64,000 nt of DNA from Capsicum annuum. Its lineage: Eukaryota; Streptophyta; Magnoliopsida; Solanales; Solanaceae. A program made the translations under genes and the position numbers. Under the pieces are notes generated by a model that worked only from the letters and a program-made list of their open reading frames with translations, ran no database searches and was not told where the DNA came from. The stretch's first letter is position 1. Every line of letters begins with the position of its first letter. Location of the stretch: the NCBI RefSeq assembly GCF_002878395.1, contig NC_061115.1:154746944-154810943 (forward strand). The letters are read 5' to 3'. Shown here in pieces: positions 42,949-54,639 of this stretch.

Positions 42949-45308
42949 TAAGATTTTATAGTGTCCTAGGAAGTCTAAAATCCATGTCAAGTAGAGTCTT
43001 GTGCATGGGTATGAAGCGCGGCACACCTTATGGATAAATCCATCCTATCTAGATGAGTATACAGAAATTGCCTGATTATAATATCCTAGTACATCACATC
43101 CGTTGATTTCAGAAATGGTGTAGTCAAGTTTTAGCTACTTAATGAACCAATTAGTAAAATAAGTGGTAGTAACTCAGTGCTTAGGAATTACACGTGATTG
43201 TAGATTCTTTGTCAGAATACTATGACTGCATATGATCTTAAATTACAAGCATAAAACCAGGAGTTTAGCCGTAGTAGTAGAGTTTGGATAGTGTTTTCTG
43301 AATTTAGGAAGATTATGTATTCTATGGGGGCTAGTTGTATGAAAGGTGAATCAATAGGCTTAAAATAGTGTATGCAAGAATTCAAGTTTAGTGATTCAAA
43401 ATTATATGTTATTGATGTTGGTGTAGTGGTAATTCTTATTGTGTGGGGAAAAATATAATTTAGAGAAGTGATAATTGTAGGCTATGATGAAAGTAGTATA
43501 GTTTATTGAAGGCTTGGGGATATCCATGTGAAGTGTTAGAATTTAAATTTGATCCTTTGAAAATTGAGTTAACAGAATTAAGAGTTGAGAATTCTAAGTT
43601 ATTCGATCCTGAAGTTGGTATATGATGTATTTGTGGCAATGAAAAAGTTAAGAGTTTTATCTTAGAAGGAAGTATCAACAATAAGGTTTTACACTTCTAG
43701 GTGCAGTCTTCAGGGTGAGTTTAGTGTTTATGAGTATTTTTATATCTCAAACTCTAGAGTAAATTGGTTTCAGTTCAGTTTGGAGTTTGCTAAGGGGTTT
43801 ACATACTTAGAGTGATGGCTTAAAGCTATGAGGGAAGATCATAGAACAAGAAAACCAGGCCAGGATCTCAGATTATAGTAGTGATTCCAGTGTGTTGTAG
43901 AGCAATACTAGGGAGGAAGATGCCCAACCCATCCTTATTTCAGTATCTGTACTTCAATTATTATGATATCTACTCATGCCTTACATGTAAAATCTGTGAT
44001 CATAACTCGTATTCATTTATCTTATTGAAAATCATATGTTCTCCCAGTTCCTAGTATAAGAAGTTTAGGTTTGCTCAACAGTACAAATAATGTTCCATAA
44101 ATTCAGAAACTCTAAACTCAGGTCATGCAGCTCATGGCTCATGTATGCAAGTTTTGAAGTAGGCTAACTTCCCATGACTCATGCTACACTCTTAATGATT
44201 AGCGGGATTTAGATTATATCATGTATATCCTTAGTTTAGATCTCATGATGAATCAATGATGTTGATATTCTATTCCCCAGGCCTCATTTAAGTGCCAAAT
44301 TTTGTACAGTGTTCATTCATTCTTAAGGTCCTCATGATTTAGCCTTTCGGTGACCTGTCCTTATGAAATGATGTAGTGATGAGTAATTGCTTAGATGAGA
44401 GAGATTTAATGTTTCATGCTAAGGAAGAAGTGTTGCACGCTTGTTTTATAGTAGGCTATGGTTATGAAGATAGGCTTAAGTGTCATGTTGGTGTGTAAGT
44501 GGATAAATGCATCTCATGTTGGTGAATGGACAGTAAAAGGATGTAATTAGTTGTTGAAGGGCAAATCGAAATTATTCATGAGATGAGAAGTCGTGAATAT
44601 GTAGGGCTTTTTGAATTCATGATTTAGACTAGTATTACAGTGTTATGTGTATATTTTGTAGATTCAAATAGGCTTGTACATAGTGGGAGAATTCAGTCCA
44701 GTTCAAACTTCAGTATGTAGAGTTATCAGTGTCCATGTGAATATTTTTTGTATTCTTAGGTGAAGTGCAGTATTAAGGTGGAAGGTATAGTTGAGAAAGT
44801 ATTCGAGGAGTATGTCTATACTTGAAATATAGTGGTTACAGAGCATAAGGCCTAGTAGCTCTATCCTGGCTGACGTTTCATAGGCCTGTGTTTCATATTA
44901 CAGAATTTTAGCCTTGTTGGGATTCCTTATCCAAATGTCTTATTCAGACCATACCCAAGATTCTTTGCTCCCTAAAGTCATTAGAACTTCTTAGAAAGAG
45001 TGTCAAAGAAATACTCAAGTTAAGTATAATCTTTAAGTATGAGTTAGTGTGTATAGTCAGTGATTCAGATTAGCAGTCAGACAGACAAGTTCCTATAGTT
45101 TTTTCATTTTCCGATCTAGTCTTACTACCTGAAGTTTCATGAATATATCACTTTCAAAAAATAGTTTGTTCGTATCTATGTAAATTGTGAATCCAGTTCA
45201 GTTCATGCATCATCTTTTAAATCCCAGATATTCAGTCATAATTCAGTTCATCAGCGTTCTGTGCATCCTTTTAGTTTTCCTAGTATTTCAATCAAGTCAA
45301 GGGGCAGA

Positions 45309-45335
45309 TGTAATACCCCCGAGCTTTTCATGTGC
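45309..45335 (+). other. LTR-start-like junction inside internal region 2
   Basis: AAGGGGCAGA followed by TGTAATACCCCCGAGCTTTT, the same extra PPT-plus-LTR-start joint as at 40004, about 500 bp upstream of the true PPT/LTR 3 boundary. Confidence 0.7.
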
Positions 45336-45804
45336 TAAATCTCTCATCTTTTCTTCACGAAACCAGATACAACCGGAAGTAATGGTTACTCATAAGTTGA
45401 CTCTCTCGTTCCTATCTCATCCTTATAATCATTCTCATGTCACCGCATGTGTTTAAGAAATCAGTTCAGTTCATGATATCTAGTTCATGTATCATGTTTC
45501 AAACTCAGCTATGCTCTCATGTTCTCATTCATTCATGTTCAGTAAATAATCTCAGATTCTATAGTATTCTTAACTTAAGGTAATAATTTTCCTTGGAATA
45601 TCTCTTTTCCGTGCTCAGTTTCAGCTGCATATCATTCTTATGTCAGTCATTCATTTACAGAACTAGTTCAGTCATATGCTATATTATAGACTCTTTCATG
45701 TTATCACGTTTCCATCGCATATATTCAACATGTAATCTCAATTCTTCAGTGCTTTCAGCTTAACCAATTTCATTCGAGGACGAATGATCCTAAGAGGGAG
45801 ATAT

Positions 45805-48228
45805 TGTAATACCCCAAAATCCAAAACAATGCTAGATCTTTCAAGTTCATGCATAGTACATTATATCTCTTTGGTAGTTTCATGAGTTATTTAATTTATA
45901 TTAAGGTCTCAAATAACTCCCAGCTATTAAACGAATCAAAATAATCCTTACCGATTGAATTTTTGATAAGAATGTTTCTTTAGTCAACTTCAAACAAGCA
46001 TATCTTTTGTTCTACTCAGAATTTTCCAGCTCCAGACCCACTAAATGATAAGAAATTGAATTATCTTTCCAACAATACCAATTTTTACAAAATACGATAG
46101 TCGGTTGAGAATTTATAGCAGTTTTAGTGAAAGTAATAGAACACTGCGATAAGTACCGCATCGGGTGAAGGAAAAATTAGCAATTGACCAATTTCCAGTG
46201 AAGCACTGCGATTAGCTCATGTCGCAGTGGAGTTTTAGGTCATGTTCATCTTTTTCCAATAAAGTATCGCGATTGCGCTGCGTCACGCTAAGGTGCCATA
46301 TCACAATCTTTCATTTTCCAGTGACACACTGCAATGGCATCGCGTTGTATCAAGGTACAATTTTGTACTTTTCCTTGTACTACACTTACAGTGAAATTCC
46401 AATAACTCACTGTGTAATCACCGTATCACGGTGATGGTAAAAATTGGAATATTCAGTGACAAAAATTAAATTTCTCCCAAGGGTAGTTTTGTCTTTCTCC
46501 CATGTCCCCAATTTGTAAAAAACATGGGATTAAGTCCCCAATAGACTATTAGGTCATTATTTTATTCAATATCTCCGAAATCAAAAGTATTCACTTTCAA
46601 GAACAAACACTAGTCCTCAAGATTCAAGGTCAAATCTCAAGAATTCACCATCAATGCTCACAAATTTATAAACCAAAGGTATGTTAAGTGTTCATCTATG
46701 GGTTCTTTTCACCCATGGAGTCCAAGTGTCCAATTCTAAATTCAAAATTGTTATCTTTATTAGTTACCACGATTTTTAAGTTTGATTTTAACCATGAACC
46801 TCCACGAATTTTTATTCCTTATCATGTTTAAATGAAATTGATGTTGGTATTAGGCCCTATGCATTTGAATAATGTTAGTCACTGATTTAAATCATGAATA
46901 ATTGATATTAATGTTAAAATGAAGTTATTACTCCAATTTTTATAAATGCTTTCATATTATGTCCCCAAAGTTTTAGTACTATTTTACTATTATTGCTATC
47001 GAGTCCTAGGGGTTGTGAAAACTTATTATCTTCAGATTAGTTTTAGACGTGTTATGAGCAATATTAGTTCAGTCAGTTATCATGATCAGTTAAACTTAGA
47101 ATAGTTAAGTATTCCGAGTTAGTTCAGTTGGGAGTAGGATTTAGCACTGAGAGAGTGCCAGAATGATGACTTCCCCATTAGTTAGGCAGAGTCATTAGTA
47201 GCAGTCCTTGTACTAAAGAACTACATAGATAGCATAGGATTTAAGGAGTCACCCGTTAATTCAGGCTTGACTACCTCTTAGGGGTCACCTGTCAGTTTAG
47301 GTTTGACACCCTTAGTCCCTCGGGATGCATTTCAATAGATCCACATAGCCAGTGTTAGTACCCATGGCACGGTACTAATACCTTTCTAACTGGGGCCACA
47401 GGTTAGACCCTAAATTTTTTCATTGGGGCATGCCGATTAGATGATAGCTCCCACAGTCTCAGTCCAGTAATAAGCTCAGTAATTTAGTTTCAGTTGCATG
47501 GCCATAGCATACAAATATCAGTTGTTCAGTTATTAAATTTCAGTATTTCAATTTATAAATTATACTCAGAACATGTTTTATGCTTGGTCATGCATCCTCA
47601 GTATTTATAGATTTAACGCATTCTCAGTATTTTTAGATTTCATGCATTCTATTCAGTATGTCATGCTATTTATTCAGTTTGTTATTATTGGTGCACATGA
47701 AACCATGCATATCAACCTACATCATTTAGCATGCTAGTACATTCAAAGTACTGATCGCACACTCTTTTCTTGCACTGTGATGTATCATATCATAGGGTCT
47801 TACGCTCAGTTCTCGGATCGCGCATAGATTTTCTAGATTATCAACTGTAGCAGTGGTGAGTCCTATTATTTTGAGGAAAGACATTTTATTTTCATGTATT
47901 TAGTTCAGTAGTTAGATGAAATAAGTTGGGGCCTGTCCCATCAACTCTTATTTAGTCAGTTTTATGGCTTTCGAACACTTTAGACAGTTAGTTAGTTTAT
48001 CTTTATTTTATCAATATCAGACAGTTGCTTTCATATTGGTGTTTTCCAGATTTATGACTCAAAAAAGTTTTAGTATTTAAAACCTTATGTCATGTTCAGA
48101 TATTCTGCACATGTATTTCGATGTTATTATTCAGTGTTCACAGTATGTACCATCTCATGGGTTAGCTTGTGGTCCCTCAGGATTGTAAGCACCATGTGAC
48201 ACCCAGGGTGTATTCTTGGGGCATTACA
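45805..48228 (+). repeat. Nest-4 LTR 3 (3')
   Basis: It starts TGTAATACCCCAAAATCC after a purine-rich tract and ends TGGGGCATTACA, 2424 bp. It lacks about 80 bp present in LTR 1 near 35630-35710. It carries the family words near 46140-46440 (CACTGCGATAAGTACCGCAT, CACCGTATCACGGTGATGG). Confidence 0.9.
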
Positions 48229-48560
48229 ATAGCACAAGATCTTGAGCAACCAGCATACTTGTCATCAGTTTACCCAGTGTTCCATGTGTCCTTATTGAAG
48301 AATTTCATAGATGTTTTAGCTATTATAGTCCCTATAGAAAGCACAGATATTAAGAATATCCTTTCATATGAATAAATTTTAGTAGATATTCTTTATCATC
48401 ATATCCGTTGATGAAGGAACAAATAAGTTTCCTTGGTCAAAATTTTGTGGCGAAATCAGTCCATTGAGGGTGCTACTTGGGAAGCAAAAGCAGATATGTA
48501 TACCAAGTATCCTCATCTCTTCTCTACGAAGTCAGATTCATCTTAAGGTAATAGTCCTTC
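48229..48560 (+). pseudogene. Nest-3 pol, C-terminal continuation after Nest-4
   Basis: The frame reads AQDLEQPAYLSSVYPVFHVS, LLKNFIDVLAIIVP, NILSYE, then ILWRNQSIEGATWEAKADMY and TKYPHLFSTKSDSS before a stop at about 48545. This is the integrase tail and chromodomain region and the usual Pol C-terminus. It resumes directly from GKVA at 34495 once the 5-bp TSD is allowed for, which confirms the insertion. Confidence 0.85.
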
Positions 48561-48775
48561 TTAATTCAGTTCTTTTTCAGTATCAGATTCAGCTATATAG
48601 ATATCTTTATATAAATTCATGCATTCGCAGATCAGTTCAGGCGCTCAGTATAAGTTAGATTAGATTTAGTAATGCAGTTGTTTCAGTTGTGCATGATAGC
48701 ATATAGCCTCAGTCCCTCAGTATATTCAGTTTAATTAGTCTTATTCGAGGATGAATATACCCAAGGGGGAGATAT
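48561..48775 (+). other. Nest-3 3' UTR and PPT
   Basis: Noncoding. It ends TTCGAGGATGAATATACCC and AAGGGGGAGATAT (48763-48775), the standard chromovirus PPT, directly before the LTR start. Confidence 0.8.
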
Positions 48776-50916
48776 TGTAATACCCTATAATTTTTCCTAG
48801 CTCATTTTAGCTCCTAGAATGTTAAGGGTCAACTTTAAAACTGAATAAGTCTTGATACATGTGGAATTTTATAGTTCTAGATCCACCAATGTATAGATAA
48901 ATGAATAATATTTCCAATGATATCAATTTTGCCTCAATTTCATACTAGGTTAAGAAGTTATGGCGATTTTAGTGGACGCAGTAGAACACCGCATCACGGT
49001 GAAAGACAAATTCACAATTGTATGATTTCCAGTGGAGGACCACGATTAGACTGCATTGCAGAGAAGTTCCATTTCCCGTTCATCCCTTTTCAGTAGCTCA
49101 ACGTGATTTGCCTGTGTTGCATTAAAATTCCTTATTGGATATACAACACATCGCGGTGGAGTGCGAAATGGCACTCGTCCTTTTCCAGTGACGCAACACA
49201 ATTACGCCTCATTGCGCCAGAACCCAATTGACATTCATCTTTTTCCAGCAAGCCACCGTGATTGTGGCACATCGCTCTAGTGTGCCAAATCAAGATTATT
49301 CAAGTGTTGAGTAATTTTTACAAAGGGCAATCTAGTCATTACCCAAGCCCCCAAATTGTGAGAAACAAGGAATTTAACCTATCCTAAGCACATTATGTAT
49401 ACTTTTCATCAAATTACTCTCCAATAAATCCTAGAGATTCAAAATTAAATCCTCAAAAAATCTAAATTTCACCATTCTTTTCCTAAGATAACATAAAATT
49501 CAAGATTCCCACTTTAAGATCTTCAAGAATCAGTCTTCAAAAGTACAATAGGAATTCAAGTTACAGATTTTTTATCAATTTCATCAATTAAGGTATGTGG
49601 GGGTTTTCAACAAGTATAATCCTTTCATCCTCATGCTTAAAGTTATTTTAAATTTGAATTTTATATGAAATTAAATGAATTTCATTCTAGGGTTTATAAC
49701 CACTTAATTGCTATTTGAAGATTATGAGATTTAGGTGTTGAATTGCATGTCTACTTTCGTATTTTCATGCATATTGCAGTAATTTCCATATTTAGATTTA
49801 AATTATCAATATTTTGATTATCAAGTATGAAATTTATGATGATTTGACATGAAATATATGCATGGGTTACTAGATGTGATCACTTAGATTTGGTTATACT
49901 CCTAGGAAAGAGTATGACACCTCTCCCCAACGTGGGTTTTCCCATAAGGGAATTAGACGTTGGACACTATGATAGCTCACATAGTGTATGTCGATTAGAA
50001 TAACCTCCTTTGCAGAATAGTTTTTAAAAAGTATTTCCCTAATAGGAAAGACTTACTGAACAACTTTTAGAAACTAAGTGTAAAGGCTGACAACTTTATT
50101 TAGATATTGCTTTACATATGATATTAGCTATTTGATTTTACATTTTAGTTTTCAAATATAGAAGTGAGTCCTTTCTACACTAAGATAACATGATTTAAAG
50201 ATAGAATACATGTACAGCTTTTAGAAACCATATGATATGACTCACCAGATTTATGTAGAAAGTTTTGCTATTCATGATTATGATTTTCAGTTTTAAGATA
50301 TTCCTGCTTATGTGCGTTATCTACATTTAGCATGCATTATTTTACAAATTTTGATTATGTTGAGACATTGTTTTACTTGTACATTCACCCCCATATACTC
50401 AGTATAAAATAGAAGTACTGATTCACATATACATCTATGTGCTACATTGTCTCATAATGTTAGTTTAGGTGCCCAGTTTCAGCAGCGTGAGTGATTTTGA
50501 GGATCTTTATCTGTATCACGATAGTTGGTGAGTCCTCATAGTCTGGGGACCCAGTTATTCAGTTTTTTTAGCTTATTAGTATAGATGATTCAGTATTTTT
50601 AGACAGTTCGAGTCAGCTTGGGGCTTGTCTTAGTAACTCTCTAGTTATTAGTAGTAGAGTATTGTCAGACTACTAGATATGATGCGGATTTCCAGTATTG
50701 ATTATTCAGACTCTTGAGTCTAGTGTTTTACAGACACTATAGTCAGATAATTTCATTTTAGCTCAGACAGATGTCTGTATATTAGCTTTATATTTTATTC
50801 ATATTTCCTTCATTATGGGTATTCAAATTTAGTAGAAGGCTTACAGGGTTAGCTTGAGGCTACTCATAGTCTTGAGCACCGTGTGACATCTCGGGACCCA
50901 TTTTTGGGGCGTTATA
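48776..50916 (+). repeat. Nest-3 3' LTR
   Basis: It starts TGTAATACCCTATAATTTTT and ends GGGGCGTTATA, 2141 bp, collinear with 27478-29963. It carries CG words near 48980-49290 (CACCGCATCACGGTGAA, ATCGCGGTGGAG). Confidence 0.9.
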
Positions 50917-52809
50917 GCCTTTAACCAAAAGATTAATGAATCCGTTTGGAACATGCCCCCAACCATAGCCAACACTAATATCCTGAAAAAAACAAAATGT
51001 TGAAAAATATCCATAACATAAAATGGAGCCTTCCGAAAGGATGAAAGTTCACCAATTCAGTCCAAATGCTATACCCGGGTCAATCACTATGTATGAGGAG
51101 TAGAACCACTAATTCCTTCTTAGCTTGGGTACACAACAGCCAGTAGATAGGGTTATCGAGTGACCGCTAGCATGATCTCAGGGTAAGGATAAAACAATAC
51201 CATCCTGGGCTGTGTAGCTTTTCCGTCCTAAACCACCCACGGGTTATATGGGTTCATCTCCCCCTACTGAAAGAGCCCAAGTACGTGTAGCCATATGACT
51301 AGGGAAGAAAACTTGGGATGACTAGTACATCCCCCAAATATAGTGTGACATCATGCACATGGTCACTAAGATCAACCTCATATCGAAAAATATGATTTTT
51401 CAGTTTTGATCCCCCTGGGACCTTCGCTTTCCATGGATTTTCTACACATCCCACCATTATTAACCAATTAAAATCAATTTCAAAATAACCAAACCATTTT
51501 TCATTTATTAACCAAGGTCATTGATATTGGTCTCGCTAGACTAATCCGTCCATGCAAGTATCATCCAAAGACAACCATTTATAGGTTTAAGGTGACTTTT
51601 AAGTGCCCTTCCATTTAGCATATTAAACCACTTGGAGGATTTCTATGTTCCCCACAAGCATAACCATTTATCCTTTTACCATTCCAATCTATTTAAACCA
51701 TGCACAATTTCTTTCCCAAGTTTTTAAATATGTAAGAGTTCCATTAAAAGTAGTCAATGCAATGAACATATCTTTATAAGAATTTTGTAAAAGACATGGG
51801 GGCATAATATGACCAAAATCAATTCCAATTACCATTAAAACATTCCTATGGAATCCAATTATCCAAAACCACCACTAATGCATATAAAAGCATAATTAAA
51901 ACCTTGGGAAACCATAACAAACCATTTAACATCAAAACCCCCAATTCATATTTGAAAACCAAAATCATACAATCATGAAATCATGGAAACATTGATAAAA
52001 CAATGCCTTTAGATAAAATTAACAATGATGGAAGAAAACATGCCTTAAACCAAGATGACGAGGGAATGAAATCACCAAGATAAGCCCCAAATCAATCCTC
52101 TAGTTGAAACCCTAGCTTCCCTTGTTGAAAAGCTTTTAAGAGAATTTTAGAGTGTTTTAGAAAAGTTTCTAATTGTTAATGAATAAAATATTAGGGTAAA
52201 TAACCTTCCAAGTAGGTTAGAAGTTGTGGGGTCTTATTAGGATATGTGGGAAAATGTTCAGAATACCCCTACTTAAGTTACAACAAAATCCTGTCACAGG
52301 GGTATAACTGATTCACGTGAGTCGTACCCTCTAATACGATTGGTTTCCTCCACTTGTATCCCAACCTTAAACCTTGGATCCAACGCTGTCTAGCATATGA
52401 CTCATCCATCCAAGTCATGTTGATAGCATACGATCTATACCTTCCACCAGTACCTTAGAAGATTTAAACCCATGGAAGATTTAGACTCTGTCCACCATAC
52501 GAGTCTGAGGAAAGACTCGTACCCTAGTTTACGACTCATGGTGAGCCACTTGTACTCAGATCCAACCTAAGTAACCAAGTTTAAGATTAAGTTAAGGAAC
52601 TAAATGATTTGTAACCATCAGTACGACTCGTACCCCTAAGTCATATCCATTTTAGTAACCAAAATCTATCCCACCAATCAACACTAGTCAGTATATGGCT
52701 GGACCATACCATCCATACCCCAATATATGACTCTTTCCCATGAGTCGTATTGGGTTTAGAGATCAAAATTCCAGGAAATTTTATAAGGTCTAGAAACCAA
52801 GGTGTTTCA
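50917..52809 (-). repeat. Nest-2 5' LTR, distal piece
   Basis: It resumes homology to the Nest-2 3' LTR from about 20775 (acatgccccca accatagcc / atatgcccccaactatagct) to its end (ggtgtttca). Together with 27059-27477 it makes a near-complete LTR of about 2.3 kb. The TACGACTCGTACC word recurs at 52620-52634. Confidence 0.85.
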
Positions 52810-54623
52810 ATAAGGATTGTCGAGAAAAGGGGATGCAACTGCCAAACACCAAAGTAAAACATAAGTTCAAGAATAAGAACTATTCCAATGAGGAAAGATT
52901 CCATGGTATCCCGAATATGCTGCTCACCCTAAAATATGGCTCAACAACTGGAATCATAAGTGAGGTCTCGTAGAAGCACCTATAATATACGTTGCACTCA
53001 CAAAAGTAAATGCAAGTGTAGTATAGCACACAAGAAACAATAGTGTATTGGTAGGGTCATTTGGCCGATCCAAGATGGGAATATGAACATATAACTATGT
53101 TATAGTACAACCAGTTAATCCATTTTTAACACACATAAACTTCACATAAGAAGCATCAATGAAAATTAGGAATCAATCTAGCAACTTAACATATTATCAC
53201 CAAGTAAAGTTTAGTCAAGATAAGAAAAAAAAAGTCAGGACAATTTATTAAGTATAAAAGTATATTTCCCAAATTCACCTATGGAACTATCAAACTCACC
53301 CGACCCTCGTACATACACGCTAAGAAATATCCAACCACCCTCAAGCAATGACATATAAGGGTCAATTATCATCCAAGTACTAAATCCCAAAAACAAGTGT
53401 CTGCCAACTTTGTTCCACTAAAAGCCCATGTGAACTTACTAAATATTGAAGATTTCATATTTACCTAGTATGGTAGGTTAAGATAATATAGCAATAGCAA
53501 AATCATTAGCAAAGACCATACCAAACAACATGCACTAACAAGCCATACTAAAAGGTAGTTAACTTGCACATATAACATATATTGGATTAAATAACAATAC
53601 CATCACATACCTTAAGCCAAGCTTGCACCACTCTTTTATTCTGAAGCTTTGCCTATTCATGTAATTTTCGCTTTCTCGTGGTCTAAAACATGCATATAAA
53701 CACATAATTAAATAAATTACTAACATTCTGGGATTTATAACTCACATCGAACCATAATGTCAATTCATAATCATTCTTTTCTCCTTCTATAGATTTTCCA
53801 CCGTAGTTCACCTAACTAAAAATTTTATTGTTAAATTAGTGAAATAACAAAATGTAAGGGTGGATTAACTGCTAGTAAATAGAACTCATTAACTTATCTC
53901 TAGTTTCATCCCTTGCACTACTAAATAACTAAATTCTACCCTAAATCCCTTCCCGAACTCCGTAAATTAATAAATCTAAGGCAAAATAATTAAATACGAG
54001 TTAATGGGGATAATTCCTTACTTTAATGAAGCCAAACGAAGAAATTCTGGTGTATTTTGCCCTAAATCACCCTTTCTTTTCATCTAAATGAGTTTATAAA
54101 AAATAAACTATTTTGGGAAATTATTTCATTATAACTGCAGTTTCACCACTATAGTGGCACCTGTCAACTATAGCGGCTACCGCTATAGAGGTTGTTGGTC
54201 GCTGCTATAACGGGAATTATTCTTCTATAGTGCATACTGTTGTATCGGTGTACCGACCGCTATAGCAGTATCAATGGGATAGAATGTCCTTCTTCATCCA
54301 AAAATCTCACTATTTGCAACACACCTTAAATATTAAAAAATTCAAATGATGCCCTTTACACTAAGACAAATTTTTGGAGTTTTGCTTATCCAAATTATAT
54401 TTCTTAAGTTTCTTTGGGTTCTTTATCGTTTTAGATAACTAGAAATCAAGAAAAATATCTAGACCCCATTCAAAATCATTTCTATGTTTTCCTAGGCCAT
54501 ATCACGCTCTGAAATAGATCGAAATTAGCCTAGCCTAAAATTTGTAACTTCCAAATTGAAAAGAGTTTAGACATAAGATATTAGACATAGGACTCATACG
54601 TAATTATGGATAGGGTCATTACA
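52810..54623 (-). repeat. Nest-1 3' LTR, proximal piece
   Basis: It is collinear with about 60000-61702 of the 5' LTR (aaaacataagttca(a/g)gaataagaactat in both; ends (t/a)ta(t/c)..gggtcattaca in both). At 54146-54275 it carries palindromic words, including the 12-bp palindrome CCACTATAGTGG (54146-54157) and the stem CTATAGCGG / CCGCTATAG with a 3-nt loop (54168-54188). Confidence 0.85.
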
Positions 54624-54639
54624 ACTGATATCCATTTAC

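Larger units (their letters stand above)
42932..45804 (+). other. Nest-4 internal region 2 (gag and protease start deleted)
   Basis: It is collinear with internal region 1 but lacks the part corresponding to about 37124-37634. The joint TTATGGATAAATCCATCC at about 43030-43047 combines the two edges, which share TAA. Nothing coding is recognisable apart from a Pol C-terminal tail at about 45340-45390 (KSLIFSSRNQIQ in the open frame, HLFST..-like in another). The LTR-start-like junction recurs at 45309. A PPT, ATCCTAAGAGGGAGATAT, precedes LTR 3. Confidence 0.7.
34496..48228 (+). mobile_element. Nest-4: triple-LTR tandem of a non-autonomous gypsy-type element
   Basis: Three LTRs (34496-37018, 40421-42931, 45805-48228) in the same orientation are separated by two related internal regions (37019-40420, 42932-45804). 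Outer flanks are GTAGC (34491-34495) and ATAGC (48229-48233), a 5-bp TSD with one mismatch, so the whole array behaves as a single insertion into Nest-3 pol. Both internal regions have a tRNA-iMet primer site. The first has a short gag start and a protease remnant, the second neither. Neither has RT, RNase H or an integrase core. The LTRs are related in style to those of Nest-3 (TGTAATACC start, same central blocks), suggesting mobilisation by that group; this is an inference. Confidence 0.8.
27478..50916 (+). mobile_element. Nest-3: Ty3/gypsy chromovirus inserted in the Nest-2 5' LTR
   Basis: 5' LTR 27478-29963 and 3' LTR 48776-50916. Flanking repeats are GACTT (27473-27477) and GCCTT (50917-50921). 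The undisturbed 3' LTR of Nest-2 reads aaagcctct at this site, so GCCTT is probably the original. The internal region, on the plus strand, has gag (30261 on), protease, RT, RNase H, integrase and chromodomain. It is interrupted by Nest-4 at 34496-48228, after which pol resumes at 48229. Confidence 0.85.
20348..52809 (-). mobile_element. Nest-2: Ty3/gypsy chromovirus inserted in the Nest-1 LTR
   Basis: The ends are TGATACGACC (20348) and GTGTTTCA (52809). Flanking repeats are ATAAA (20343-20347) and ATAAG (52810-52814). Structure on the minus strand is 5' LTR (27059-27477 plus 50917-52809, split by Nest-3), primer site 27043-27056, gag, protease, RT, RNase H, integrase remnant, chromodomain and 3' LTR (20348-22802). 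The internal region is only about 4.26 kb because the integrase core is deleted. Confidence 0.85.
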
